A stretch of DNA of 64,000 nucleotides from NCBI GenBank assembly GCA_023423795.1, contig JAFAEX010000098.1, positions 31,955 through 95,954 of the forward strand, read 5' to 3'. Shown here in pieces: positions 36,032 through 44,118 of this stretch. The stretch comes from Chloroflexota bacterium. GTDB lineage: Bacteria; Chloroflexota; Chloroflexia; Thermomicrobiales; UBA6265. The first letter of the stretch is position 1, and every line of letters begins with the position of its first letter. A program made the position numbers and the translations under genes. The notes below the pieces were generated by a model. The model worked only from the letters and a program-made list of their open reading frames with translations, was not told the origin of the DNA and made no database searches.

Positions 36032-37900
36032 TCAGAGGGCCGACTTGATCTGCGCGGCGACCGCCGCGGTGATGCCCGGCACGGCCAGCAACTCCTCGAC
36101 CGACGCTTCGCGGATGGCCTTCACCGAGCCGAACTTCTTGAGCAGCGCCTGCCGCCGTTTCGGCCCGACGCCGGGCACGTCGTCGAGTTTGGAATGGAGC
36201 GCGGCTTTCGAACGCTTCTGGCGGTGGAAGGTGATGGCGAAGCGGTGGGCTTCGTCGCGGATGCGCTGGACGAGGAAGAGCGCCTGCGAATCGCGCGGCA
36301 GCAAGACCGAATCGGAGCGGCCGGGCAGGAACAGTTCCTCGTTTTCCTTCGCCAGCGCCGCGATTGGTTGCTCGGTCCAGCCGACCTCGTCGAGGGCGGC
36401 GAGGGCCGCGCCGAGTTGGCCCTTGCCGCCGTCCACGATCACGAGGTCGGGCAGGGCGGTCCACTTGCCGGCGTCGGTCGGCGTGTCCTCGCCCTCGGCC
36501 GGCTGGGTTCCCGCCTCGGCGGCCCGCTTGAAGCGGCGGCGGATGACCTCGGCCATGGAGGCGAAGTCGTTGCTGCCCTCGACCCCCTTGATCGCGAACT
36601 TGCGGTACTCCTTCTTGGCCGGGCGGCCGTCCTCGAAAACGACCATGCTGGCGACCGTGCTGGTGCCCTGCAGGTTGGAGATGTCGAAGCACTCGATGCG
36701 CCGGGGCAAGCGGGGCAATTCGAGCGCCTCGGCCAGTTCGGTCATGGCCGCGGTCATCTTCATCTCGTCGGAGAGGAACTTGAGGCGGCTCTGTTCGAGG
36801 TTTTCCTCGGCGCTCTTGGCGACCATCTCCACAAGTTTGCGCTTCTCGCCGCGGCGCGGCACCGCCAGTTCGACCTTGCCGCCGCGCTTGCTCGCCAGCC
36901 ACTCGGCCAGCACCTCGGCGTCGCCGTCCGGCAGCGGGTGCTGGACGAGCACGGCCGAAGGAACGGTCGCCGCTTCGCCGTAGAACTGGCCGATGAAGCC
37001 GGAGAGGATCGCACCGGGTTCGTCGTCGATGCGGGCCTGCATCGGGAAGAACTCGGAGCCGAGGATCTTGCCGCCGCGCAAGAAGCCGACCTGCACACCG
37101 GCATCGCCGCCCGCGCCCTGCGCAACCGCGACGAGATCGGCGTTCGCGCCGTTGGGGCTGACGATCTTCTGCCGCTCGACGACGTGCTTGACCGCCGCGA
37201 TGCGGTCGCGCAGTTCGGCGGCGCGCTCGAAGTTCCAGGCGTCGGCCGCCTGCGCCATCTCCTCTTCCAGCGGCGCGAGGATCTGCTCGGCGTGGCCGTC
37301 GAGGAACAGTGCGGTCTGCTCGATCGCCTTCATGTACTCCGGCCGCTCGACCGCCGAGATGCAGGGCGCGGTGCACTGGTGGAGGTGGTAGTAGAGGCAG
37401 ACCTCGTCGTGGCCGGTGATCTTCTTGTCGCACTTGCGGTAGGTGAAGAGGCGGTTGAGCAGGTTCAGGGTGCGGTAGGCCGACCCGGCCGAGGTGTACG
37501 GCCCGAAGTAGCGCCCGCCGTCGTCAACGATCCGCCGGGTCATGATGACGCGGGGCCACTCCTCGTTCGTGATCTTGAGGTACGGGTACGTCTTGCTGTC
37601 CTTCAGCATGACGTTGTATTTGGGCTGGTAGCGCTTGATGAGTTCGTTCTCGAGGATCAGTGCTTCGGTGGCGGTGTCGGTGCGGATGACCTCGAAATCG
37701 ACGATGTGCGACACCAGTTCCCGCGTCTTCGGGTCGTGGCCGCGCTGGGACTGGAAATAGGAGCGCACGCGGTCGCGCAGCCTGATGGCCTTGCCGACAT
37801 AGATCACGTCCCCCCTGGCGTTCTTCATCAGGTAGACGCCGGGGGACGGGGCAAGGGCTCTGAGGCGGTCGGAAAAGTCGGGACGGGCGGGCGCGTTCAC
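36032..37900 (-). CDS. uvrC: Excinuclease ABC subunit C
   Basis: The 622-residue subunit makes both incisions in nucleotide excision repair. The GIY-YIG domain opens the protein (GVYLMKNARGDVIYVGKA, residues 21-38), followed by a cysteine-rich segment (CDKKITGHDEVCLYYHLHQC), the UVR/UvrB-binding region, the RNase H-like nuclease half (ECFDISNLQGT..DLVIVDGGKGQ) and the C-terminal double helix-hairpin-helix (LDDVPGVGPKRR, LLAVPGITAAVAAQI). I chose GTG 37900, since TATACT lies six bases upstream and the longer frame enters the promoter. No Shine-Dalgarno sequence is present. Confidence 0.96.
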   Translation of the reverse strand: MNAPARPDFSDRLRALAPSPGVYLMKNARGDVIYVGKAIRLRDRVRSYFQSQRGHDPKTRELVSHIVDFEVIRTDTATEALILENELIKRYQPKYNVMLKDSKTYPYLKITNEEWPRVIMTRRIVDDGGRYFGPYTSAGSAYRTLNLLNRLFTYRKCDKKITGHDEVCLYYHLHQCTAPCISAVERPEYMKAIEQTALFLDGHAEQILAPLEEEMAQAADAWNFERAAELRDRIAAVKHVVERQKIVSPNGANADLVAVAQGAGGDAGVQVGFLRGGKILGSEFFPMQARIDDEPGAILSGFIGQFYGEAATVPSAVLVQHPLPDGDAEVLAEWLASKRGGKVELAVPRRGEKRKLVEMVAKSAEENLEQSRLKFLSDEMKMTAAMTELAEALELPRLPRRIECFDISNLQGTSTVASMVVFEDGRPAKKEYRKFAIKGVEGSNDFASMAEVIRRRFKRAAEAGTQPAEGEDTPTDAGKWTALPDLVIVDGGKGQLGAALAALDEVGWTEQPIAALAKENEELFLPGRSDSVLLPRDSQALFLVQRIRDEAHRFAITFHRQKRSKAALHSKLDDVPGVGPKRRQALLKKFGSVKAIREASVEELLAVPGITAAVAAQIKSAL

Positions 37901-37906
37901 ATGCCA

Positions 37907-37912
37907 AGTATA
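37907..37912 (-). promoter_or_regulatory. -10 box of a probable leaderless uvrC promoter
   Basis: TATACT on the minus strand ends six bases before the uvrC GTG (37900), the same spacing as at the phosphoesterase gene (29241). Transcription should start at or beside the start codon. Confidence 0.55.
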
Positions 37913-37925
37913 GCGGGACGGAAGG

Positions 37926-38342
37926 TCAGGCGACCTCGATGGGCCGCTCCCGGATGGCGCCATCGACGATCGAAAATCCCCGGATGACGGGCTGCTCCGG
38001 ATCTTCGAGCGAGCAGATCAGGTAGCAGGCGTCCGGCCAAGCGGCGAGCGCCACGTCGGTCGCCGAGGGAAAGGCCACGCTGTGCGGGTGGGAGTGGTAG
38101 ATCGCGACGATCTCCCAGTTCCGGCTGGGCAGCGTGCGGAACTCGAGTTCCATCAACTCGGCGGCGTCGGTTTCGTACAACTCGGTGCCCGGCGCGCGGT
38201 TCGTCAGCGGGAACGCCTCCTCGGCCGTGCCGTCCGGACCGGCGAGGACGCCGCAGCATTCCCGCGGCGCTTCGGCGCGGGCGTGGGCGACGATCGCTGA
38301 CGCGAGGGTGCTGGAAAGCGCGAACGGCGGCGCGTCGCTCAC
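37926..38342 (-). CDS. mec: JAMM metalloprotease, Mec-like
   Basis: The 138-residue protein has a complete JAMM zinc site: E28 (PRECCGVL), then H83-x-H85-x7-S93-x2-D96 (HSHPHSVAFPSATD). In mycobacteria and streptomycetes Mec enzymes release cysteine from the C-terminus of the sulfur carrier CysO or remove extra residues from such carriers. The gene starts as GTGA inside the stop of the carrier gene and follows cysM, matching the cysM-cysO-mec cysteine pathway. Function is therefore well supported by both motif and context. Confidence 0.9.
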   Translation of the reverse strand: MSDAPPFALSSTLASAIVAHARAEAPRECCGVLAGPDGTAEEAFPLTNRAPGTELYETDAAELMELEFRTLPSRNWEIVAIYHSHPHSVAFPSATDVALAAWPDACYLICSLEDPEQPVIRGFSIVDGAIRERPIEVA

Positions 38343-38635
38343 GCGCCGCCTCCGGCCATCGCCGGGATGATGCCGATCTCGTCGCCGGCCTTGACCGGGG
38401 TCGCGATACCGTCGGCATCGCGGACGTTGACGCCGTTGACGAAGACGTTGACGAAGCGGCGGATCTCGCCGCCATCGTCGCGGACCTGCGCGCCTAGGCC
38501 GGGGTGGGCCGCTTCGAGCGCGTCGAGCACCGCGCCGACGGTCGCGCCGGACGCGCCGATGCGGGCCGCGCCGCCGGTGAAGCGGCGCAGCGGGGTAGGG
38601 ATCAACACCTGGACGTCGCTGGTTCCGTCGCTCAT
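38339..38635 (-). CDS. cysO: Sulfur carrier protein (CysO/MoaD/ThiS fold)
   Basis: The 98-residue ubiquitin-like carrier has the fold's typical strands (VQVLIPTPLRRFTGG, VGAVLDALEAAHPGL, RRFVNVFVNGVNVRD, GDEIGIIPAMAGG). Carriers of this type end in Gly-Gly, whose carboxylate is turned into a thiocarboxylate to donate sulfide. Here the chain ends AGGGA, so one extra alanine hides the glycine tail. The protease encoded in the overlapping next gene could remove it. It sits between cysM (22 bases upstream) and mec. ATG 38635 follows GGGAG. Confidence 0.9.
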   Translation of the reverse strand: MSDGTSDVQVLIPTPLRRFTGGAARIGASGATVGAVLDALEAAHPGLGAQVRDDGGEIRRFVNVFVNGVNVRDADGIATPVKAGDEIGIIPAMAGGGA

Positions 38636-38657
38636 CGCGCAATCGCTCCCGATGCGT

Positions 38658-39653
38658 TCAGGACGATGCCGGCGCTCCGGCATCCCACAATCCGGTCGAA
38701 AGGTACCGCGCCCCGCCGTCGCAGCCGATGACGACGATGTCGGCGGGTTCGCCGCGCGCGGCGAGATCATGCCCGAGGCTGACGGCGGCCGCGAGGTTGG
38801 CGCCGGACGAACTGCCGACGAACAACCCCTCGACGCGGGCGAGGCGGCGGGCGGCGTCAAAGGCGTCCTCGGTCTCGATGCCGAGGATTTCGTCGGGCAG
38901 CGTGGGGTCCCAGATGCCGGGCACGATCGCGGTCGGCAGGTGCTTCAGACCCTCGATACCGTGGAAGGCGGAGGCCGGCTGCACGCCGATGATCCGCGCG
39001 CGGCTCCGTTCGCGCAGAAACCGGCCGACACCGGTGAGGGTGCCGGTCGTGCCGAGGGCGGCGATGAAGTGGGTCAGGCTGCCGCCGGTTTGCCGCCAGA
39101 TTTCCGGGCCGGTGGAGGAGACGTGGGCGGCGACGTTGGCCGGGTTGTTGTACTGGTCGGCGAAGAACGACCCGGTCGGATCGGCGGCGACCATCTCGCG
39201 CACGAGCCGGATCGCGCCGTCGGAGCCCTCGTAGGGGTCGCTGTAGATCACGTTCGCACCGTAGGCGACGAGGATGCGCTTGCGCTCCTCGGAGGCGGAG
39301 CCGGGAACGACGAGATTGACGGGTATGCCGAGGGCGGCGCCGAGCATGGCGTAGGCGATGCCGGTGTTGCCGGAGGTCGAATCGATCAGCGCCTGCCCCT
39401 GCCCGAGTTTCCCGGCGGCGATGGCGTGCCGCACGATGGAGAGGGCGGTGCGGTCCTTGATGGAACCGCCGGGGTTGGCCCATTCGCCCTTGATCCGGAT
39501 GCGGATGGTGTCGGGCAAGCCCGCAGCGGCGCGGAAGCGGGCGAGGTCGAGCAACGGGGTTTCGCCGATGGCGCGCACGGCGGCCACGTCGTCGAGCGAC
39601 GGCAGCGGGACCGGACCGTGCTCAACATCCCGATGCTGGAGGGTGGCGGACAT
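38658..39653 (-). CDS. cysM: Cysteine synthase, CysM type (CysO-dependent)
   Basis: The 331-residue PLP enzyme builds cysteine from an activated serine. The PLP lysine lies in NPGGSIKDRTAL, the substrate loop is DSTSGNTG, and the phosphate-binding region is GTTGTLTG. FVGSSSGANLAAA is the late conserved block. Its position before cysO and mec suggests the mycobacterial route: O-phosphoserine is the acceptor, sulfide comes from CysO thiocarboxylate, and Mec then frees cysteine. A convincing promoter (39708-39736) lies 55 bases upstream. GAGGGAG precedes ATG 39653. Confidence 0.93.
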   Translation of the reverse strand: MSATLQHRDVEHGPVPLPSLDDVAAVRAIGETPLLDLARFRAAAGLPDTIRIRIKGEWANPGGSIKDRTALSIVRHAIAAGKLGQGQALIDSTSGNTGIAYAMLGAALGIPVNLVVPGSASEERKRILVAYGANVIYSDPYEGSDGAIRLVREMVAADPTGSFFADQYNNPANVAAHVSSTGPEIWRQTGGSLTHFIAALGTTGTLTGVGRFLRERSRARIIGVQPASAFHGIEGLKHLPTAIVPGIWDPTLPDEILGIETEDAFDAARRLARVEGLFVGSSSGANLAAAVSLGHDLAARGEPADIVVIGCDGGARYLSTGLWDAGAPASS

Positions 39654-39707
39654 TGGATGCTCCCTCGCCGCGGCGCGAGGAACGCGCAGTTCCTCATCAA
39701 GAAATCC

Positions 39708-39736
39708 AGTATCAGGCGGCGCGGGAGAGGAGTCAA
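39708..39736 (-). promoter_or_regulatory. Promoter of the cysM-cysO-mec operon
   Basis: On the minus strand TTGACT (39736-39731) and GATACT (39713-39708) are exactly 17 bases apart. A transcript would begin near 39701, giving a leader of about 48 bases. Confidence 0.7.
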
Positions 39737-39754
39737 GCCGGGCGGTGGGAGAGG

Positions 39755-40513
39755 TCAGGTGACTCCCAAGCGCGGTCGGATGGGCGCGACGAACGATTCG
39801 GCGGCGTCGCATGCCGTGAGGAAGCGGATTCCACTCGGCATGCGCACGCCGAGGTCGAGGTCAGTTGCGCGCTGGACGACGGGGCGCTCCCACGGCCCCG
39901 GCTCGTCGTCGTGCGGGTCTTCGGCGAGCAGTGCCTGTGCGACCAGTTCGGCGGCGATGAAGTCGGGAGTCACGACGGCGATCCCCTGATTGCCGCTGCG
40001 CCCGGCGAGCAGCACGAGGTCGGGGCGCAGGGGAGCGACGAGTTCGGCGGTTGCGCCCGGGTCGCCGCCGAACCGCGCCGCGAGCCGCTGGCGTGGATGG
40101 GCGAACTGCGCTAGCAGCGACAGCGGCGTCAGCGAACCGCGATCGGTCGGCAATGAGAGCGCCAGCACGCGGCCGCGGTCGAGCAGGTGGGCGGGCACGC
40201 GGACGCGGTCGAAGCGTTGCGCTCCCGCCGGCACGGGCAGTTCGCGCCAGTTGACGTCGCCGGAAACGAGGTCGCCGATTCCGCTTCGCGGCCGGGCGAT
40301 AGGTGCTCGCTGGCCGGTCACGATCTGGGCGGCTTCGCGCAAGCCGCGCGGCGCGGGCGGCGGCGGCAGGAGCAGGATCGCCCCGTCAAGCGCCGGGATG
40401 CGGTCCCCGAGCAGCGCCAGTGCCGATTCGACGGCCGAGCGCGGATCGCCGGCACTCGCGACCGCGATGTGGGCGATCCCGCTTTCGCCTTCGCCGCCGC
40501 CATTCGTCGGCAC
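39755..40513 (-). CDS. Unknown 252-residue protein
   Basis: I do not recognise this protein. GTG 40513 has an excellent GGGAGG site seven to ten bases upstream, and the reading frame downstream is much more protein-like than the continuing open frame above it. The product is soluble, rich in Ala, Pro, Arg and Leu, without cysteine clusters or nucleotide-binding loops. Segments such as HIAVASAGDPRSAVESALAL near the start and DLVLLAGRSGNQGIAVVTPD suggest an alpha/beta fold. It is convergent with nothing and lies just upstream of the cysM promoter. Confidence 0.55.
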   Translation of the reverse strand: MPTNGGGEGESGIAHIAVASAGDPRSAVESALALLGDRIPALDGAILLLPPPPAPRGLREAAQIVTGQRAPIARPRSGIGDLVSGDVNWRELPVPAGAQRFDRVRVPAHLLDRGRVLALSLPTDRGSLTPLSLLAQFAHPRQRLAARFGGDPGATAELVAPLRPDLVLLAGRSGNQGIAVVTPDFIAAELVAQALLAEDPHDDEPGPWERPVVQRATDLDLGVRMPSGIRFLTACDAAESFVAPIRPRLGVT

Positions 40514-40672
40514 GTCTTCGCCTCCCTCGGCTAAAAGATCGAGTGGGAAGGGTAGGATAGCCGCCGGTTCGCGATGATTGGCATCTGCGGCCGGTGACGA
40601 GATCAGCGGTATGGACTGTCCCGAGACGAACACGATGGCGAGAGCGGGCCGGGCATCGGCACGACGGGCACG

Positions 40673-41563
40673 ATGATGACGCACTCCGGAGATGATGCGA
40701 CGACCAATGTCGTCCGCCTTGCCGAGCCCGTATCGTTGCCGCTGACGTGCGCGCCGGTGGCGTGGGCGGCCGGCCGGTGGCCGTACGAGGAATGGCGCGA
40801 CGGCCGATACTCGTGGGTCGGCTACGACGAGGGCAGGCTTGCCTGGCGGTCGGTCGGCCAGCACCCCGATGGGGTGGAGGTTAGGGGGACCGGGAATGCG
40901 GAAACCCATGCGCGGTGGGTGGCGCGGGTGTTCGCGCCGGCGCCGCTGGTGGATGCCTCCTCCGATCCGGTGATAGCCGGCATCGCCGGGCGCGCGACAA
41001 GCATGGCGGCGCTCTGCAACGGATCGCTGTTCGACGGCGCGGTGATGTCGATCGTCGGGCAGTCGATCTCCCTGGCATCCGCCGGGATCACCGCCGGGAG
41101 GCTGGCGGCGCTGTTCCACCCCGGCGTCGAACTCGCCGGACGCAGGATGTGGCCCCTGCCGAGTCCGGGCGACCTCGCCGATGCCGATGCAGCCTTCGTG
41201 CGCCGAAGCGGCGTCACCGGGAAGCGCGCCGAGGCCCTCGTGCGGCTTGGCCGGGCGTTTGCGGAAGGGGAGATCGCCGACCACCCCGGCGAGTGCGTCG
41301 GGGAGGCCGCGGCGGCGCTGCTTGCATTGCCGGGCATTGGTCCGTGGACGGTCGCCTCGGCGCTGCTCTGGGGCCTTGGCGAGCCGGATGCCTATCCGGC
41401 CGGGGATGCGGCGCTGCTTCGGGCAGCCCGGCGCGCCTACGGAAACCCGGAGATGGATCACGCGGCGCTGAACCGGTTGGCCGACGGCTGGCGTCCGGCG
41501 CGCGCGGTGGCGGCGCGGTTGCTGTGGCTCGACCTGTTCGGACCTGCGCCCGACGAGGGGTAG
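40673..41563 (+). CDS. alkA: AlkA-like DNA-3-methyladenine glycosylase
   Basis: The 296-residue base-excision enzyme carries the helix-hairpin-helix LPGIGPWTVASALLWGLGE and, 14 residues later, the catalytic aspartate in AYPAGDAALLRAAR. The N-terminal half forms the TBP-like domain of AlkA-type proteins and includes SIVGQSISLASAGITAGR. No Fe-S cysteines are present, as expected for AlkA. The start ATGATG at 40673 lacks a strong ribosome site. The nth-like gene follows after three bases, so both helix-hairpin-helix glycosylases are co-expressed. Confidence 0.88.
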   Translation: MMTHSGDDATTNVVRLAEPVSLPLTCAPVAWAAGRWPYEEWRDGRYSWVGYDEGRLAWRSVGQHPDGVEVRGTGNAETHARWVARVFAPAPLVDASSDPVIAGIAGRATSMAALCNGSLFDGAVMSIVGQSISLASAGITAGRLAALFHPGVELAGRRMWPLPSPGDLADADAAFVRRSGVTGKRAEALVRLGRAFAEGEIADHPGECVGEAAAALLALPGIGPWTVASALLWGLGEPDAYPAGDAALLRAARRAYGNPEMDHAALNRLADGWRPARAVAARLLWLDLFGPAPDEG

Positions 41564-41566
41564 AGG

Positions 41567-42256
41567 ATGGCGGCAAGAGCGGCGGCGTGGGAAGCGAACC
41601 CGGCCTACCCGGCGCGGGAGGCCATTGCGCTGGCAGCCGAGGCGGTGGGCGACAAACCGAAGGCGGCGATGTTCGACCTCGCCGACCGGGGGTACCGGTC
41701 GGTGTTCCAGCAACTGGTCTCCTGCGTCATCTCGATCCGGACGCGCGACGAGGAGTCGCTGCCGATCAGCATCCGCTTGTTCGATGCTGCGCCGTCGCCG
41801 GAGGCGGTCGCGGCGCTCGGCGAAGATGCGATTGCCGCGCTGATTGCGCCATCCACCTACGCCGAGCAGAAAGCGCCGCGCATCCGCGAGATCGCGCGGC
41901 GCACGGTGAACGAATTCGGCGGCGAACTGCCGTGCGATCCGGCGGTGCTGCAGGGATTTGCCGGCGTCGGGCCGAAGTGCGCGAACCTCGCGGCGGGCGT
42001 GGCCTGCGGCACACCGGTGGTGTCGGTTGACGTCCATGTCCACCGGGTGACCAATCGCTGGGGTCTCGTGCGAACGAACACGCCGGAGCGCACCGGCGAG
42101 GCGCTGGCGAGCGTGCTGCCGGACGACCTGAAGGTGGAGATCAACCGGGTGCTCGTGCCGTTCGGCAAGCACGTCTGCACGGGAGCGCGGCCGTGGTGTT
42201 CGCGCTGCCCGGTGCGGCCGATCTGCGCCCGCGTCGGGATAACGGATTCGCGCTGA
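41567..42256 (+). CDS. nth: Endonuclease III-like DNA glycosylase/AP lyase
   Basis: The 229-residue HhH-GPD enzyme has K137 (FAGVGPKCANLAAG) and D155 (VSVDVHVHRVTNRWG), the Nth catalytic pair. The cluster ligands C204, C211, C214 and C220 have the C-x6-C-x2-C-x5-C spacing. Nth normally removes oxidised pyrimidines and nicks the AP site. QLVSCVISIRTRDE replaces the usual LLSAQ-T-D segment, so substrate range may differ. The ATG lies three bases after the alkA stop, inside GGGGTAGAGG, which serves as ribosome site. Confidence 0.92.
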   Translation: MAARAAAWEANPAYPAREAIALAAEAVGDKPKAAMFDLADRGYRSVFQQLVSCVISIRTRDEESLPISIRLFDAAPSPEAVAALGEDAIAALIAPSTYAEQKAPRIREIARRTVNEFGGELPCDPAVLQGFAGVGPKCANLAAGVACGTPVVSVDVHVHRVTNRWGLVRTNTPERTGEALASVLPDDLKVEINRVLVPFGKHVCTGARPWCSRCPVRPICARVGITDSR

Positions 42257-42278
42257 TTCCGGCGCGGGAACGGTGGAT

Positions 42279-42494
42279 CTATGGCTCGAACCCGCGCACG
42301 ACGCCCTGGAGCAACTGGCCGGATTCGGCCATGACGAAGCGGAGGCTGTCGAGGTAGACGAGGACCTCCATCAGCTCGGCCCCGTCGAGATGTTCGACCG
42401 CTTCCGCGAGGTCGCAACATTCGCGCAGGGCGGCCACGAGGTTGGTCCGCGCCTGTCCGCCGCGCGCGGCTATGGCGTCGTAGTCGTCGGTCAT
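42279..42494 (-). CDS. Unknown 71-residue helical protein coupled to amidase
   Basis: ATG 42494 overlaps the amidase stop as ATGA. The product starts MTDDYDAIAARGGQAR and continues as acidic amphipathic helices (LVAALRECCDLAEAVEHL, ELMEVLVYLDSLRFVM). Size and helical content recall GatC-type partner subunits, but I see no sequence signature to prove this. It is the last gene of the peptidase/71-residue/amidase/71-residue operon and converges with nth. Confidence 0.6.
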   Translation of the reverse strand: MTDDYDAIAARGGQARTNLVAALRECCDLAEAVEHLDGAELMEVLVYLDSLRFVMAESGQLLQGVVRGFEP

Positions 42495-43906
42495 CGCACT
42501 GGCGCTCCTTCCAGAACGGTTGGCAGCCGCGTGATCCATCCGGCGGCTGCTTCGTAGCACGCGCCAAGCTCGAACAACCGGTCCTCGTTGCCGGGCCGGC
42601 CGGCGAGCTGGAGGCCGATTGGCAGCCCGTCCCGGTCGAAGCCGCAAAGGACGGCGAGGACCGGTTGCCCGGTGGCGTTGAAGGGCATCGTGAGGCGGGT
42701 GAAGCCGACGCCGGCGCCTTCGGAGGTGCCGTCGAGATGACGGATCAGCGGGTCGTCGGCGGGGACTGCGCCGGCGGGCAAGGTGGGCGCCAGCATCGCG
42801 TCGAGGCGGTGCGCGGCGAAGTGGCGGGCGACGGAATCGCGGGCCACCAGGCGAGCCCGCCGGGCGGCGTCGATCGCGGTAGCCGGGACGAGCCGGCCGG
42901 CGGCGGCGCGCACCTGCAAGTCCGGATTGAGCAGCGCGAGGCGTTCGGGATCGCCGGCAACCAGCGGCCAGACCGCATCCCCGGTTTCGGCCCGGTTGAT
43001 GATGTAACCGGCCGCCCGCGCCGAAGCCGCGCCGTCCCAATCGGCATCGACGATCTCCGCGCCGAGGTCCGAGAACAGGCGGGCAGCCGCCTCGAGCGCG
43101 GCCGCGACGTCGGGATGCAGCCGGTCGAAGAAGTGGGCCTGCGGGAAACCGATCCGGGTTCCCCGGCACGCGCTGTCGTTCCTGGACCGCTGGGATGCAG
43201 CCGCGTGGTTCCCGCGCATGGCGGCCCAGCCGATCCGGGCGTCCTCGACGGTCCGGGCGAGCGGGCCGATCGTGTCGAGCGACGGCGACAGCGGGTGGAC
43301 GCCCGCGACAGGCAGCGCGCCGAAGGCGGGTTTGAACCCGGCCACGCCGACGGCGGCCGCCGGGATGCGGACGCTGCCGCCGGTGTCGGAGCCGAGCGCG
43401 AGCAGACCCGCGCCGACGGCCACGGCGACCGCCGAACCGCCGGAGCTGCCGCCCGGCACGCGGGAAGGGTCCCACGGGTTGCGCGCCGGCGGGCTGAGGA
43501 CCCCGGCCGCGAACTCCTGGGTGACGGTCTTGCCGAGCACGACGGCGCCGGCGTCCCGCAGACGCTGCACGACCGGGGCGTCTTCCGTCGCGGGCGGCGC
43601 GTCGGCGAGGAGCGCGGAGCCGCAGCGGGTGGGAAGCCCGGCCACGTCGATGATGTCCTTGACGGCGACCGGGATGCCGTGCAGCGGCCCGCGATCGACG
43701 CCGCGCGCGAGATCGTCGGCGGCGGCGCGGGCGGCCGCCATCGCCCGCTCGGCATCGACGGCGACCCAGGCGTGGAGGACGGGCTCGGTTGCCTCGATCT
43801 GGGCGAGGGCGGCGGCGACGACCTCACTCGGCCGGAGATCGCCGGACCGGTAAGCCGCGGCCGCGCTCGCGATGGTCAGGCTGGGAAGCGCGACAGCCTC
43901 GGTCAC
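42491..43906 (-). CDS. Amidase-signature family hydrolase
   Basis: The 471-residue enzyme has the full Ser-Ser-Lys triad of the amidase signature family: K83 (VAVKDIIDVAG), S154 (VPGGSSGGSA) and S178 (GSDTGGSVR). It resembles GatA and biuret-pathway amidases, but gatB is absent and both neighbours are 71-residue proteins. A role in amide catabolism is therefore more likely than tRNA-Gln amidation. The GTG start at 43906 overlaps the stop of the upstream small gene (GTGA), and the amidase stop overlaps the next one (ATGA). Confidence 0.9.
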   Translation of the reverse strand: MTEAVALPSLTIASAAAAYRSGDLRPSEVVAAALAQIEATEPVLHAWVAVDAERAMAAARAAADDLARGVDRGPLHGIPVAVKDIIDVAGLPTRCGSALLADAPPATEDAPVVQRLRDAGAVVLGKTVTQEFAAGVLSPPARNPWDPSRVPGGSSGGSAVAVAVGAGLLALGSDTGGSVRIPAAAVGVAGFKPAFGALPVAGVHPLSPSLDTIGPLARTVEDARIGWAAMRGNHAAASQRSRNDSACRGTRIGFPQAHFFDRLHPDVAAALEAAARLFSDLGAEIVDADWDGAASARAAGYIINRAETGDAVWPLVAGDPERLALLNPDLQVRAAAGRLVPATAIDAARRARLVARDSVARHFAAHRLDAMLAPTLPAGAVPADDPLIRHLDGTSEGAGVGFTRLTMPFNATGQPVLAVLCGFDRDGLPIGLQLAGRPGNEDRLFELGACYEAAAGWITRLPTVLEGAPVR

Positions 43907-44118
43907 GACGGGCCTCCCTGCCGAGATCCTTCGTCCGGCCAGGCGGGATCGAACGGAGCGTCCGTATCCGGGTCCGGCGGCGGGACGATGCCGAGCATGG
44001 CGACGGCTTGCGCGATGTCGCCGAAGTACGCCGCGACGGCAGGGTCGGCGAACAGGGTGGGATCGACCCCGGCGGACGCGGCGAGGGCGACGACGGCGGG
44101 GGAGGGCTGGCCGGTCAT
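43903..44118 (-). CDS. 71-residue protein, possible GatC/AtzG-like partner of the amidase
   Basis: ATG 44118 overlaps the peptidase stop (ATGA), and the gene's own stop overlaps the amidase start (GTGA). The product opens with a helical part (SPAVVALAASAGVDPTLFAD, then AAYFGDIAQAVAMLG) and ends with an acidic, proline-rich tail (PPPDPDTDAPFDPAWPDEG). A short helical start and acidic-proline end, encoded directly before an amidase, is the pattern of DUF4089/AtzG-type small subunits. I propose this relation tentatively, from architecture and position. Confidence 0.6.
   Translation of the reverse strand: MTGQPSPAVVALAASAGVDPTLFADPAVAAYFGDIAQAVAMLGIVPPPDPDTDAPFDPAWPDEGSRQGGPS

Noticed and set aside
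39755..42172. 805-codon minus-strand frame opposite alkA and nth
   Set aside because: Only the part after GTG 40513 is plausible; the remainder is antisense to two glycosylases with all active-site residues.
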